A stretch of 15,988 bases of DNA from Pseudonocardiales bacterium. Lineage in GTDB: Bacteria > Actinomycetota > Actinomycetes > Mycobacteriales > Jatrophihabitantaceae. The DNA is taken from assembly GCA_025465405.1 (NCBI GenBank), contig JAODNL010000393.1, positions 1 to 15,988 on the forward strand, given 5' to 3'. The notes beneath the pieces were generated by a model. The model ran no database searches. It was not told where the DNA came from and saw only the letters and a program-made list of their open reading frames with translations. Shown here one piece after another: positions 1-7,600 of this stretch (position 1 is its first letter; every line of letters starts with the position of its first letter). The position numbers and the translations under genes are program-made.

Positions 1-60
1 TTCCGACCGCTTGCGTAGAGCCTCGGTCTCCTCATCGGTCAGCCGCAGAGTCATCGCCAT
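1..60 (-). CDS. Ribbon-helix-helix (CopG-like) antitoxin, N-terminus only
   Basis: Only the first 20 codons are visible; the gene runs off the left edge. They read MAMTLRLTDEETEALRKRSE, a short beta strand rich in T, L and R followed by a charged helix. This is the usual start of ribbon-helix-helix antitoxins, which bind their own operator as dimers and neutralise a partner toxin. ATG at 60 was chosen because a second ATG follows two codons later in frame and a perfect operator-like palindrome lies just upstream. A toxin gene would be expected beyond the left edge; this is inferred from the family, not seen. Confidence 0.6.
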   Translation of the reverse strand, partial: MAMTLRLTDEETEALRKRSE

Positions 61-66
61 GACGGG

Positions 67-88
67 ATGGTATCACTCTTGATACCAT
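67..88. promoter_or_regulatory. Palindromic operator upstream of the antitoxin gene
   Basis: Two perfect 9-bp arms, ATGGTATCA and TGATACCAT, are separated by CTCT. The site sits 7 to 28 bases upstream of the antitoxin start, where it would overlap the promoter. Autoregulation by ribbon-helix-helix antitoxins is well established; binding here is inferred from position and symmetry. Confidence 0.6.
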
Positions 89-224
89 ACTGGTCGAGCG
101 ACCCGGTCATCCGCCGACCTTCCTCCGCCGGTCCGGCACGACGGGCACGGAAGCAATGCACAACCTCGAACGTTGCTAGGCGTGAGGACGTTGCACAAGA
201 TCCCGCGACAGGAAGCTGGAGACC

Positions 225-671
225 ATGAAGATTCTGTACACAGCCGAGGCAGTCGTCGAAGGGGGACGAGAAGGACACGGCCGCACATCGGACGGTCGGC
301 TCGACGTAGACCTCTCCATCCCCGAAGGGCTCGGCGGCCCGGGCGGCACCGGCACCAACCCGGAACAGCTATTTGCGGTCGGCTATGCCGCCTGCTTCCA
401 GTCGGCGCTCCTGAACGTCGCCAACGGGCGGAAGTTGGACGCGTCCGACTCGCGCATCGCCTCGCAGGTGGGACTCGGACCGACCGGGCACGGCGGCATG
501 GGCCTGACGGTTGCGCTCGACCTGCACGCGCCGCACCTGTCGTCAGCCGAGGCGGCCGACCTCATGGAGCGAGCGCACGAGCTGTGTCCCTACTCCAACG
601 CCACCCGCGGGAACATCGAGGTCGAACTGACGGTGGACGGAGCGTCACTGGACGCCGCACGCGCTGCGTGA
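225..671 (+). CDS. ohr: Organic hydroperoxide resistance protein (Ohr/OsmC family)
   Basis: A 148-residue thiol peroxidase that reduces organic hydroperoxides in the cytosol, normally recycled by lipoylated proteins. Both catalytic cysteines are present: Cys57 in GYAACFQSAL and Cys121 in ELCPYSNATRGN. The Ohr hallmark GTNPEQLFA (43-51) supplies the active-site Glu47, and an N-terminal Arg (15 or 20) is available for the Arg-Glu pair. The length is normal for Ohr, and the closing region CPYSNATRGN separates Ohr from OsmC. ATG 225 follows a GGAAG/GGAG purine run. No OhrR-type MarR regulator is adjacent. The gene stands alone, divergent from the antitoxin. Confidence 0.93.
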   Translation: MKILYTAEAVVEGGREGHGRTSDGRLDVDLSIPEGLGGPGGTGTNPEQLFAVGYAACFQSALLNVANGRKLDASDSRIASQVGLGPTGHGGMGLTVALDLHAPHLSSAEAADLMERAHELCPYSNATRGNIEVELTVDGASLDAARAA

Positions 672-988
672 CGTTTTCCTGACCGATCCACTACTTACGA
701 CCTAGGCAGCGCCACTCGTCTGGCGCGGAAGTCGATGGCATGTCGCCGGAGCGTAGACATCGCGTCACCCGAGACGCCGGCTGCAGACCGAGGGCGGGGT
801 GCCACGCGTCCGAAACTGGAGCGAATCCTTGACCGCCTTTCGCCGCGTGAAAATGAATACTGCAGTTTCGCTCTCGGTACTCCGGGCTCTCGGCGGTGCA
901 ACGTGAGGCCGCGTGGATTGAATCCGAACGAACCCACCAGTCCCAAGGCGAGCGAACCATCGCCGGCGGCATCTCCATCACTCCAGAT
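672..988. other. No intact gene; possible 3' debris of the lyase remnant
   Basis: Open frames exist on both strands but none has a recognisable domain or a good ribosome binding site. On the minus strand, the frame ending at 695 contains pieces (LALGLVGSFGFNPRGL near 920-970) vaguely like the C-terminal part of CitE aldolases. This is too weak to annotate as coding. Confidence 0.4.
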
Positions 989-1245
989 GAGCCCGCGTGG
1001 ACCAATCACATCGGCGACCACGCCGTCATCCACCCGCGCCGACCCACGTTGATCCGCACCCACCGCTGCGCACCAGCTGTGCCGCGCGCCAGTCAGGTGG
1101 CAACGGCAGCGACCGCCTCAGCCTTGCGTACGGGCGCGATGGCGTCCTCGAGGTCCGCGATGACGGCGTCGGCCCCACGGCTCTCGGAGCGGTCGAGCCG
1201 GGCACCGGATTCACCGGGTACGTAAAGGTAGCTTCGCGCGATCAC
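989..1245 (-). pseudogene. CitE/HpcH-type CoA-ester lyase remnant
   Basis: From GTG 1245 the frame reads VIARSYLYVPGESGARLDRS then ESRGADAVIADLEDAIAPVR, the classic N-terminus of CitE-like aldolases (SYLYVPG, then the metal-site motif ADAVIxDLEDA). It stops at TGA 1093-1095, where relatives usually carry Trp. Beyond the stop the same frame continues LARGTAGAQRWVRIN, which matches the family (WVRIN). Near 1040 it then shifts to another frame with RVDDGVVADVIGPRGL. Weak C-terminal-like sequence may extend to about 695, but the bulk of the barrel is missing. The gene is therefore broken by a nonsense codon, a frameshift and a deletion. CitE-like enzymes cleave malyl-, citramalyl- or 3-hydroxy-acyl-CoA esters; the original substrate is unknown. 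Confidence 0.7.
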
Positions 1246-1349
1246 CGCTCGCGCCCGCCGAAGGCTCCGCCGCTGGCAAGATCCGCGATGCGCTGCGAGT
1301 CGTATCCCAACAGATCGCCCGCGTCCTCGTGGAGCGCCGGACCGCGACA
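1242..1349 (-). pseudogene. CaiB/BaiF (type III) CoA-transferase C-terminal remnant
   Basis: About 35 codons read GPALHEDAGDLLGYDSQRIA followed by DLASGGAFGGRER and stop. This resembles the end of CaiB/BaiF transferases (P-x-LGEHTxELLxELGYDxxRIAxLxxxG). Its TGA overlaps the GTG of the CoA-ester lyase remnant (GTGA), the arrangement expected of translationally coupled genes. Upstream sequence up to the monooxygenase stop at 1467 shows no clear continuation, so the body of the gene is deleted or scrambled. The family swaps CoA between organic acids, and pairing with a CitE-like lyase is typical of acid-degradation operons. The match rests on about 30 residues recognised by eye. Confidence 0.5.
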
Positions 1350-1466
1350 CGACGCGGCTCGGGTCGATCAACTCGTTCGACGCGGATCTGGCCGGCATCC
1401 GGCCCGGATGTCGGGTAGCGGACGGCGACCATCGAGCGGGAACGTTTTCTAGCCATGGCCGACCGG

Positions 1467-1817
1467 TCAGGTGACTGCGTGGCCGGCGATCGTGCCCTTG
1501 TCGTCCTCGCCGCCGGGAATCGCTTCGTAGTACGTGACGTCCAGTGGCTGGGCGAAGAGGTCTCCACCGTCGTCGCCAACCCGGGCCAGCGCGGTCTGGA
1601 TGTGTTCGCTAGCGAGGTGGTCCTGCAGCAGCGGCCGGGATTCCCATCGCTCCACGAACACGAAGTGGCGCGGATCGTCGAGCCCGCGATGCAGGGCATA
1701 GAGCAGGCAACCGTTTTCGGCGTGTGATATCGCGAGGAGATCGGAGAGGAACTTCTCGGCCTCCGACTCCTTGCCCGGCTGCGCGATGAGCGACGCGATG
1801 ACCACCACTTCTGACAT
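1467..1817 (-). CDS. Antibiotic biosynthesis monooxygenase (ABM/YgiN-like) domain protein
   Basis: A 116-residue single-domain protein of the dimeric ferredoxin-like ABM fold. Visible family features are the first strand SEVVVIASLIAQPGKESEAE, the central ENGCLLYALHRG, the FVFVERWES strand and the helix HLASEHIQTAL. Relatives include YgiN-type quinol monooxygenases and cofactor-free oxygenases for aromatic or polyketide substrates; others are heme-handling. The substrate cannot be told. ATG 1817 is preceded by AAGGGAAG at good spacing. It lies 79 bp behind the permease on the same strand and is probably the last intact gene of the LysR-linked operon. An alternative role is detoxification of a quinone made or imported by the pathway. 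Confidence 0.85.
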   Translation of the reverse strand: MSEVVVIASLIAQPGKESEAEKFLSDLLAISHAENGCLLYALHRGLDDPRHFVFVERWESRPLLQDHLASEHIQTALARVGDDGGDLFAQPLDVTYYEAIPGGEDDKGTIAGHAVT

Positions 1818-1896
1818 GACAACTTCCCTTCGCCTCGTTCGGCTGATCGCTCGACATGAACTGATGTTGATGCACGCCGGTAGCGCCGCCAACGGT

Positions 1897-3048
1897 CTAC
1901 CGACGGATTCCGGAAACTTCCGCCTCTTCGCTGTGTTCGTCTTCGGTGGGCGCGGCGGAGGGTGCAGGTGGCGGCGAGGACCGATGGCTGCCCTCGCCGA
2001 TCCGCGCCAGTTGACGCGTCCGCGCGCGGGCCGCCTTGACTCGCGTTGCGTATCCCGAAAGGCCCACGGCAACCACGAGCACGGTGCCGTTGAAGACCGG
2101 CTGCACCCAGGAAGGCGCGCCGAGCTGTTGCAGGCCGGCGACGGCGACCGACAGCGTGTAGGCCGCGATAACGGTGCCGACCGGGTTGAACCGCCCGGGC
2201 TGGATCGCCGTCGCGCCGAGGAAGGCGCCGGCGAACGCCGGAAGCAGGTAAGCGCCCTCTCCACCGGGCACATCCGAGCCCAGCTGGCTGCCGAGGACGA
2301 TGCCGGCCAGCGCCGCGAGAACCCCCGAGGCGATGAAGCTGGCGATGACGAGGCGGTTGGCTCGGATGCCACTGAGCTCGGCTGCGCGCCGGTTGCCGCC
2401 AACTGCGTAGAGGCGTCGCCCGATCGGCAGGCGGCCGAGCACGAACCACAGCAGCGCCGCGACAACCGTCATGTAAACGACTGGCAGGGGAATGCCCGCG
2501 ACGCTGCCGCGCGCGATCCTGGTCAGTGACTGCGGTACGCCCTGGTAGATCGGCGAACCGCCGGTGTACCAGATGACCACTCCGCCCATCACCGTGCTGC
2601 TCGCCAACGTCGTGATGAAAGCGTTGATCTTGAACTGCACGATGATCAACCCATTGACGAGCCCGAGGACCGCGCCGGCGATCACCGAGAGCGGAACGGC
2701 CAGCACGGGCGGCAGTCCCTGTAACGCGCACAGACCCGTCACGAGCGCCTGGCCCACCCCGAGTATGCCGGCGACCGAGAGGTCGAACTCGCCGATGATC
2801 AGCGGCATCATGGCCGCGAGGGCGAGCAGTACAACGACGGCCTCGTTGTCGAGGATCGACCGGAAGTTGTCCCAGGTTGCGAAGCTGCTGGGCTTGGCCA
2901 GCGAGAACCCGACAACCAGCACGATCAGGATCAGGACCAGACCGTAGCGGGCGAGCCAGCTCGTGCCCTCAGAGCTGTTCACACGCCGGCCGAGCGGGAT
3001 GCGCTGTAGCACCGCGAGCGGGAATCGATGTCGGTGGTCATGTTCCAT
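1897..3048 (-). CDS. CUT2-type sugar ABC transporter permease (RbsC-like)
   Basis: A 383-residue membrane protein of the BPD_transp_2 (RbsC/AraH/XylH) class. It has a cytoplasmic N-terminus, a first membrane helix near 34-51, the conserved GEFDLSVAGI loop (86-95) and VNGLIIVQFKINAFITTLAS (131-150). Further hydrophobic segments continue to about 345, followed by a 35-residue polar tail rich in Pro, Ser and Glu. It forms the transmembrane channel, probably as a homodimer. ATG 3048 overlaps the ATPase stop by 11 bp and has AGGAG about 8 bases upstream, so translation is coupled. The ligand class of such importers includes pentoses, autoinducer-2 and other polyols; the ligand here is unknown. Confidence 0.93.
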   Translation of the reverse strand: MEHDHRHRFPLAVLQRIPLGRRVNSSEGTSWLARYGLVLILIVLVVGFSLAKPSSFATWDNFRSILDNEAVVVLLALAAMMPLIIGEFDLSVAGILGVGQALVTGLCALQGLPPVLAVPLSVIAGAVLGLVNGLIIVQFKINAFITTLASSTVMGGVVIWYTGGSPIYQGVPQSLTRIARGSVAGIPLPVVYMTVVAALLWFVLGRLPIGRRLYAVGGNRRAAELSGIRANRLVIASFIASGVLAALAGIVLGSQLGSDVPGGEGAYLLPAFAGAFLGATAIQPGRFNPVGTVIAAYTLSVAVAGLQQLGAPSWVQPVFNGTVLVVAVGLSGYATRVKAARARTRQLARIGEGSHRSSPPPAPSAAPTEDEHSEEAEVSGIRR

Positions 3049-4519
3049 AGGAAGCTCCTGTCAGTGCGGAGACCGAAATTTCGTCGCCCTCAAGGACCGC
3101 TGCCACTGCGCCCCGGCAGAGCACGACAGCCCGGTCGGCGACCTCGGCGACCTCCTGGAAGTCGGAGCTCGCCATGACGATCGACAGCCCATCGGGGCAG
3201 GCCTGCCGCAGCTTGTCGTAGATCACGGCGCGAGCACCGACGTCGACGCCGGCGGTGGGCTCGCACAGCAGCAGCAAACGTGGTCCGACGGCCATGTTGC
3301 GGGCAAGGAGCAGCTTCTGGGCGTTGCCGCCGCTGAAGACCGAGACCTGCGCGTCGCAGTTGCGTGGGCGGATGTCGAAGGCGTGCATCAGCTCTTCGGC
3401 CCGCCGCTGCTCACGCCGCCAGTTCATCGGCCGCAACCCGTGCTCCCCGGGGTTCGGGAACAGGTTCTCCCGAGCGGTGAGCGTAGAGGCCAGGCCAGCG
3501 GCCTGACGGTCGCTGGGAACCTGGCCGATCCCCCGCTTCAGCGCCCGAGCCGGATGAGACGGCCGGTAGTCCGCGCCGTCCAACCGAATGAAGCCGCCGT
3601 CGAACCGATGGGCACCGAACACGGCGTCGACGAGTTTGAGATGGCCGGCGTCGGCGAAGCCGGTGACGGCGACGATCTCGCCGGGAGCCACGTCGAAATC
3701 GACCGGTCCGAAGCCGGGGCCGCGGAAACCGACGAGTTCGAGGCGAGAACGCTTGCCTCGACGAGCGGGGCGGCTGCGCGGGGTTTCGGCGGGGAGCTTG
3801 CCGACGATCATTTCGATGAGGGCACGCTGGGTGAGTTCGGCGACGTCGCGCGTGCCGACCAGTGAGCCGTTGCGCAGGACGGTGACCCGATCGCAATGCG
3901 TCAGGACCTCGTCGATCCGGTGCGTGACGAGGATGCAGCTGATGCCGGCGCCGCGCAGCTTCTTCAGAATGGTCAGCAGCCGGCGAGCCTCACCGGCGGC
4001 GAGGCTCGCGGTGGGTTCGTCGAGCACGATGAGCCTCGCATTGAGGGCCAGGGCCCGCACGATCGCAACCGTGGCCTGCTCGGCGATCGACAGCTCGGCG
4101 ACGAGCGCGTCGGGGTCCAGATCGATCTCGAGCTTGGCGAGCGCCTCTTGGGCGAGCGTGCGGGTGCGCTTCCAACTGATGCCGAACCGGCCGAGGGCAT
4201 ATCCGGCGTACTGGGCGATGTTCTCGGCGACCGTGAGCGAGGCGACCAGGCCAAGGTCTTGGTGAATGAAGACAACGCCTCGATCCGACATCGACCGCGG
4301 CGTGCGACCCCCCGGCAGCGGTTCACCGTCGAGCGTGATCGAACCGCCGTCCTCGTGGTCGACCGCGGCCAGGATGCGCACCAGAGTGGACTTGCCGGCG
4401 CCGTTCTCGCCGAGCAGGGCGTGGATCTCGCCGGGGTCGACATTGATGTCGACCCCGGCGAGCGCGGCCGTCCCGCCGTAGACCTTCGTCAGGTCACGAA
4501 TCTCCAGCAACGGCTGCAC
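3038..4519 (-). CDS. CUT2-type ABC importer ATPase, two nucleotide-binding domains (RbsA-like)
   Basis: A 493-residue tandem ATPase that energises the adjoining permease at the inner membrane face. Domain 1 has Walker A GENGAGKST (37-45), signature ELSIAEQ, Walker B RLIVLDEPTAS and switch THR. Domain 2 has a degenerate Walker A (GFADAGHLKL), signature FSGGNAQK, and LLLLCEPTAGVDVG, in which Cys replaces the Walker B Asp. A weakened second site is normal in the RbsA family. GTG 4519 was chosen because AGGAGG lies 8 bases upstream. ATG 4552 and ATG 4537 are in frame but have no ribosome binding site; using 4552 would leave 2 bp after the binding-protein stop. Confidence 0.9.
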   Translation of the reverse strand: MQPLLEIRDLTKVYGGTAALAGVDINVDPGEIHALLGENGAGKSTLVRILAAVDHEDGGSITLDGEPLPGGRTPRSMSDRGVVFIHQDLGLVASLTVAENIAQYAGYALGRFGISWKRTRTLAQEALAKLEIDLDPDALVAELSIAEQATVAIVRALALNARLIVLDEPTASLAAGEARRLLTILKKLRGAGISCILVTHRIDEVLTHCDRVTVLRNGSLVGTRDVAELTQRALIEMIVGKLPAETPRSRPARRGKRSRLELVGFRGPGFGPVDFDVAPGEIVAVTGFADAGHLKLVDAVFGAHRFDGGFIRLDGADYRPSHPARALKRGIGQVPSDRQAAGLASTLTARENLFPNPGEHGLRPMNWRREQRRAEELMHAFDIRPRNCDAQVSVFSGGNAQKLLLARNMAVGPRLLLLCEPTAGVDVGARAVIYDKLRQACPDGLSIVMASSDFQEVAEVADRAVVLCRGAVAAVLEGDEISVSALTGASYGT

Positions 4520-4527
4520 GGCGATGC

Positions 4528-4533
4528 CCTCCT
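4528..4533 (-). promoter_or_regulatory. Ribosome binding site deciding the ATPase start
   Basis: AGGAGG on the minus strand, 8 bases before GTG 4519. It is the only strong Shine-Dalgarno match near the three candidate starts (4552, 4537, 4519). Confidence 0.6.
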
Positions 4534-4554
4534 GCATAGTCAGCTGCGGCATGT

Positions 4555-5784
4555 CTACGACTGGTGCCACAGCTTGCTGTAGACGGAGGCGTAGTCGAAG
4601 AGCGTGAGGAACGCCCCGACGCCGCTGTTCGGCACGTTGGCCTTGGTGTACAGGTGCGCCAGGTACGGCAGAGTCGATGCGTCCGTGAACGGGGTCTTGT
4701 TCAGTCCGCGGATCGCCTGATCGACGGCCTGATACATCGCCAGCTCGGGGTCGACCGAACTGATCATCTCCTCGGAGCCGGCCCGCAGCGTCTGCAGGTT
4801 CACCGCATCGGCGTCGTCGGCGTAGATCTTGATGTCGCGGCCCGAGCTGCGAACCGCCTGCACGGCTGACGGCATGCCGACCGAGTACGGCAGCACCAGC
4901 GTGTTCATGTCCGAGTTGGCGTTGATGATGCCGGTCAGGATGTTGGCCGCCTTGGCGGAGTTCACGGCGTCGGTGATCTGCCAGGTGACGGTCTTGATCT
5001 TGCAGGTTGAGCACCCTTGCACGACCTGGACGAGATTGCCGATCTTTCGAATGATGGCCGGGAACGACTCGTCCTTGATGGCGACCACATTCGCCTTGCC
5101 TTCACTGTGCGCGACGATGCCGAACCCGAGTAGCTCAGCGGACAGACCGTTCGCGAAGTCGGCTGACGTGTCGAACTGGCCGGTGCCACCGGTGCGTGTG
5201 GGGTCGCACGTCGATACCGTCACGATCCCCGCCTTGCGGGCCTGCTCGAGCTTGTCGGCGACCTGCGTGGCGGTGATGCAAATGCCGATGATCGCGCTCG
5301 GGTGCAGGGCGAGCGCGCTGGACATCGCCTGATTGATGTTCTGGATGTCGGCTGCGCCGTTGATGTTCACCAACGAGGTCTTGAAGCCGATCTTGCCGGC
5401 GATCCGCGCGCCGGCTTGGGCGGTCTCGTTGCAGACCAGCGCGCCGCAGGAGACGAAGGCGATGCTCTTGCCGGTCGGCACCGGCGGCGTCGTCGTGGGG
5501 CCGCGCCAGGTCGTCATGACCTTGAGCTGGTCGGCCGGCGTGAAGTTGTTCGTCGCGGCGTAGACGACGCCGTTCTCGGCGTCCTGCGTGATCTTCTGCG
5601 CCTGCTGGACATACGCGTCGGCCGACGTTCCGCCGCCGGAGGATTTCGGTTCGGGTGAGGTGTAGGCCGCGCCGGAGCTGCTGGTGCAAGCGGCGAGACT
5701 CGCTGCGATGACCGCGGTCGCAACAGCGGTCACCACCGTTCGAACGCGGGTCCTCGATGTCACGTACCGTCTTGGAAGTCTCAC
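4555..5784 (-). CDS. Sugar-type ABC transporter substrate-binding lipoprotein (Peripla_BP_4)
   Basis: A 409-residue exported binding protein. After an Arg-rich start, a hydrophobic stretch ends in lipobox LAAC (30-33), so Cys33 should be lipidated and the protein anchored outside the membrane. A Ser/Gly-rich linker precedes the two-lobed fold: GKSIAFVSCG opens lobe one, INQAMSSALALHPSAIIGI follows, and YADDADAVNLQTL and GSEEMISSVDP lie in lobe two. Start GTG 5784 has GGAG 5 bases upstream. It heads the importer genes, 2-36 bp before the ATPase depending on that start. The mature protein has six cysteines (CGALVC, GIC, STC, CSTC), unusual for ribose-type binding proteins. The ligand is unknown. 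Confidence 0.88.
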   Translation of the reverse strand: MRLPRRYVTSRTRVRTVVTAVATAVIAASLAACTSSSGAAYTSPEPKSSGGGTSADAYVQQAQKITQDAENGVVYAATNNFTPADQLKVMTTWRGPTTTPPVPTGKSIAFVSCGALVCNETAQAGARIAGKIGFKTSLVNINGAADIQNINQAMSSALALHPSAIIGICITATQVADKLEQARKAGIVTVSTCDPTRTGGTGQFDTSADFANGLSAELLGFGIVAHSEGKANVVAIKDESFPAIIRKIGNLVQVVQGCSTCKIKTVTWQITDAVNSAKAANILTGIINANSDMNTLVLPYSVGMPSAVQAVRSSGRDIKIYADDADAVNLQTLRAGSEEMISSVDPELAMYQAVDQAIRGLNKTPFTDASTLPYLAHLYTKANVPNSGVGAFLTLFDYASVYSKLWHQS

Positions 5785-5909
5785 TTGAACTCCATCTCTC
5801 TTGGTTGCGTGTCGGGGTGCGCGTTCGGTGCACCGGCCCACGGAACCGTTTCGGCTGAGCCGCCTGCTCACCCGGTTGACCGGATGGGTGCCCTCCAGCG
5901 GCGTGCTGG

Positions 5910-6425
5910 TCATCGGCTCGGCACCGAGTCGTTGGGGTGACTCGCGAGTCCGCTCTGTTCGGGCATGTACAGCGTCGAGCTGTTGTTCCAGTCGGACTGT
6001 TCGTTGTCGTCCGACCAGCGCCTACTCGCGGCGACGATCTCCGGCGAGAGCTCGCTCATCGTGCGGTAGTTGCACTCGATGACGTTGCCCGCCGTGTCCC
6101 TGATGTACATCTGCACCGCGCCGTCGGGCATCTCGTAGAGGTGGTTCGGGAAGGTCGAGCGGTCCATGTGGCCTTCCCGATCGGCCCGCCAATACAGCGC
6201 CTCGAACTGCTCCCGCCTCTCGATGGCTACCCCGAAGTGGTAGGCGGACGACGGCTGGCTCGGATGCTCGACCAGGTGCACCTGCACCTTGCCCATGAGC
6301 AGCCACGCAACCGGCACTGGGAAGTTCGGCGACGGCACGACTCGCGCGCCGAACCAGTCCTGGTAGAAGGCGCTGGCTCGGTCGACGTCCTCGACCGGCA
6401 CCGCCACGTGATTGACGTAGTACAC
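5910..6425 (-). CDS. VOC-superfamily (glyoxalase/extradiol dioxygenase fold) protein
   Basis: A 171-residue protein with the paired beta-alpha-beta-beta-beta units of vicinal oxygen chelate enzymes. YYVNHVAVPVEDVDRASAFY opens module one. YHFGVAIE (62-69) starts module two, and DGAVQMYIRDTAGNVIECNY closes it. Likely metal ligands are His6, His63 and Glu117, with His50 as a possible fourth. The fold covers dioxygenases, lyases and isomerases, so the reaction is unknown. GTG 6425 is preceded by GAGGAG 7 bases upstream. Longer in-frame starts would run across the promoter and into lysR, so they are rejected. It is first in the minus operon, 125 bp ahead of the binding-protein gene, and driven by the LysR-type promoter module near 6563-6619. 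Confidence 0.88.
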   Translation of the reverse strand: MYYVNHVAVPVEDVDRASAFYQDWFGARVVPSPNFPVPVAWLLMGKVQVHLVEHPSQPSSAYHFGVAIERREQFEALYWRADREGHMDRSTFPNHLYEMPDGAVQMYIRDTAGNVIECNYRTMSELSPEIVAASRRWSDDNEQSDWNNSSTLYMPEQSGLASHPNDSVPSR

Positions 6426-6562
6426 CTGTTCGCTCCTCTTGCGAGACGTAGTCGGGTCAGGCGACTGGTTGTCAGTCAGCTCTGTTGAGGACGAAGGACC
6501 TGCTGTGCGCCTCGGGTTGTCACCGACCGTTAATGGCGTTGAAACGAGTGAAGCGTCGCGCT

Positions 6563-6619
6563 GGCCGGCGATGCTGTCCAATACTTGTTTTGCGCGTTGC
6601 CATAGCCAGGGGCTATCAA
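6563..6619 (-). promoter_or_regulatory. LysR-type operator and promoter module A (drives the VOC-importer operon)
   Basis: Reading leftward, the palindrome ATAGCC-N3-GGCTAT (6602-6616, containing the LysR motif T-N11-A) is followed by TATTGGACAGCATCGC. TTGGAC (6576-6581) is a fair -35 box, and the palindrome centre is 30 bp upstream of it. That gives the usual -65 position of LysR recognition sites. The module matches one at 7601-7657 in 44 of 57 positions without gaps. A weak -10 (GACGCT, near 6552-6557) is a guess. The palindrome also sits 17 bp before the lysR ATG, so lysR itself is probably autoregulated. Confidence 0.72.
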
Positions 6620-6632
6620 TAAGGTGCGGCGT

Positions 6633-7535
6633 ATGAACCTTCGCCAGCTCCAGTACTTCGTCACCGTGGTCGACGAGGGCAACTTCACCCGCGCCGCGCA
6701 GCGCTTGTACGTCGCCCAACCGTCGCTGTCCAAGCAGCTCGCCGCTCTCGAGGCTGAACTGGGCGGACCACTGATCGAACGGCTGACTCGCGGGATCCGA
6801 CTCACGCCCTCCGGCAAGGCCTTTTTGCCGGAGGCCCGAGCCGCCACGTTGTCCGCCGAGCGGGCCCGACGAGCCGCCCGGATGAGTCACGATCTCGAGG
6901 TCGGCGAGCTGGAAGTCGCGACCGTACTGTCGATCGCGGTCGGTCTACTGCCCGGCTCGATCCGAACGCTGCGCGAGAAGCACCCTGGAATCATCGTCGT
7001 GTTGCGGGAGTATCTGCGCCGAGAGGTGCTCGAAGAAGAGGTGCGCAGCGGTGTCGCCGACATCGCGATCGGGCCGAGACCGCGGGCGTGGGACGGGCCG
7101 GCTGCCTCCCTCGGTTGGGAGGAGTTCGTGATCGTCCTCCCCGAGGGCGACCCGTTGCTGGACCAGACCGGCCCACTCGAGTTGTCCGACCTCGCTGATC
7201 GGCGATGGGTGCTCCCGGCGCCCACGGCCGGCCTTGCGCCACTCATTGCCGCTGTGTGTCGTGACGCCGGGTTCGTTCCGCAACCTGCGGTCCACTCCTC
7301 GCAGGTCGAGGCGCTGGCCCGCTTCGCTGCCTGCGGGCTGGGCCCGACGATGCTGCCGAGCAATGTCGTCGCACCGGATCTGCAGCACCTGATCCGGCGG
7401 TTGCGTCGACCGATGGCTCGCGAGCTGGCCGCCTACACGCGCACCGAGTGGTCTCCGCTGGCAGGAGCATTCCTTGAAGCGCTGTGGAAGGCGAATTCGG
7501 CGCGGCGACCCAAGAACGCCTACGTCGCCCCATAG
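6633..7535 (+). CDS. LysR-family transcriptional regulator
   Basis: A 300-residue regulator. Residues 1-60 form the winged helix-turn-helix: MNLRQLQYFVTVVDEGNFTR, then AAQRLYVAQPSLSKQLAALE. A linker helix follows, then a two-lobed effector domain (VATVLSIAVGLLPGSI, VADIAIGPRP, FVIVLPEGDPLL, FAACGLGPTMLPSNV). ATG 6633 was chosen over GTG 6624 because MNLRQLQYF is the canonical start and AAGGTG lies 6 bases upstream. It is divergent from the VOC-importer operon and 178 bp ahead of the oxidoreductase gene. The matching palindromes before both targets suggest it controls both. The effector is unknown, perhaps the imported compound or an intermediate. Confidence 0.93.
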   Translation: MNLRQLQYFVTVVDEGNFTRAAQRLYVAQPSLSKQLAALEAELGGPLIERLTRGIRLTPSGKAFLPEARAATLSAERARRAARMSHDLEVGELEVATVLSIAVGLLPGSIRTLREKHPGIIVVLREYLRREVLEEEVRSGVADIAIGPRPRAWDGPAASLGWEEFVIVLPEGDPLLDQTGPLELSDLADRRWVLPAPTAGLAPLIAAVCRDAGFVPQPAVHSSQVEALARFAACGLGPTMLPSNVVAPDLQHLIRRLRRPMARELAAYTRTEWSPLAGAFLEALWKANSARRPKNAYVAP

Positions 7536-7568
7536 CCGCACCCGCCGGCGCTGCAGACCGTCCCGCGC

Positions 7569-7589
7569 GCGATCGGACGCAACGATCGC
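7569..7589 (+). terminator. Hairpin after lysR
   Basis: Perfect 7-bp stem GCGATCG / CGATCGC with a 7-base loop, 33 bases after the lysR stop and before promoter module B. There is no T-run, as is common for actinobacterial terminators. Its role is inferred from position. Confidence 0.4.
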
Positions 7590-7600
7590 CGGTCCGGCGC

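Noticed and set aside
376..390. GGCTAT in ohr as a further LysR site
   Set aside because: The other palindrome arm is missing and the site is inside coding sequence.
735..1052. Plus-strand frame containing LERILDRLSPRENE, briefly reminiscent of a LuxR helix-turn-helix
   Set aside because: The similarity stops after a few residues and there is no helix-turn-helix pattern; the minus strand carries a better lyase signal.
1771..2529. Plus-strand open frame opposite the permease
   Set aside because: It is the mirror of the high-GC permease gene on the minus strand and has no domain or ribosome binding site.
2963..4582. Several long plus-strand frames opposite the ATPase gene
   Set aside because: They are antisense shadows of the two-domain ATPase, with low-complexity composition and no motifs.
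5910..6890. A longer VOC open frame starting at 6890
   Set aside because: It would run through the LysR promoter module and overlap the lysR coding region on the other strand. GTG 6425 has a strong ribosome binding site and begins the conserved domain.
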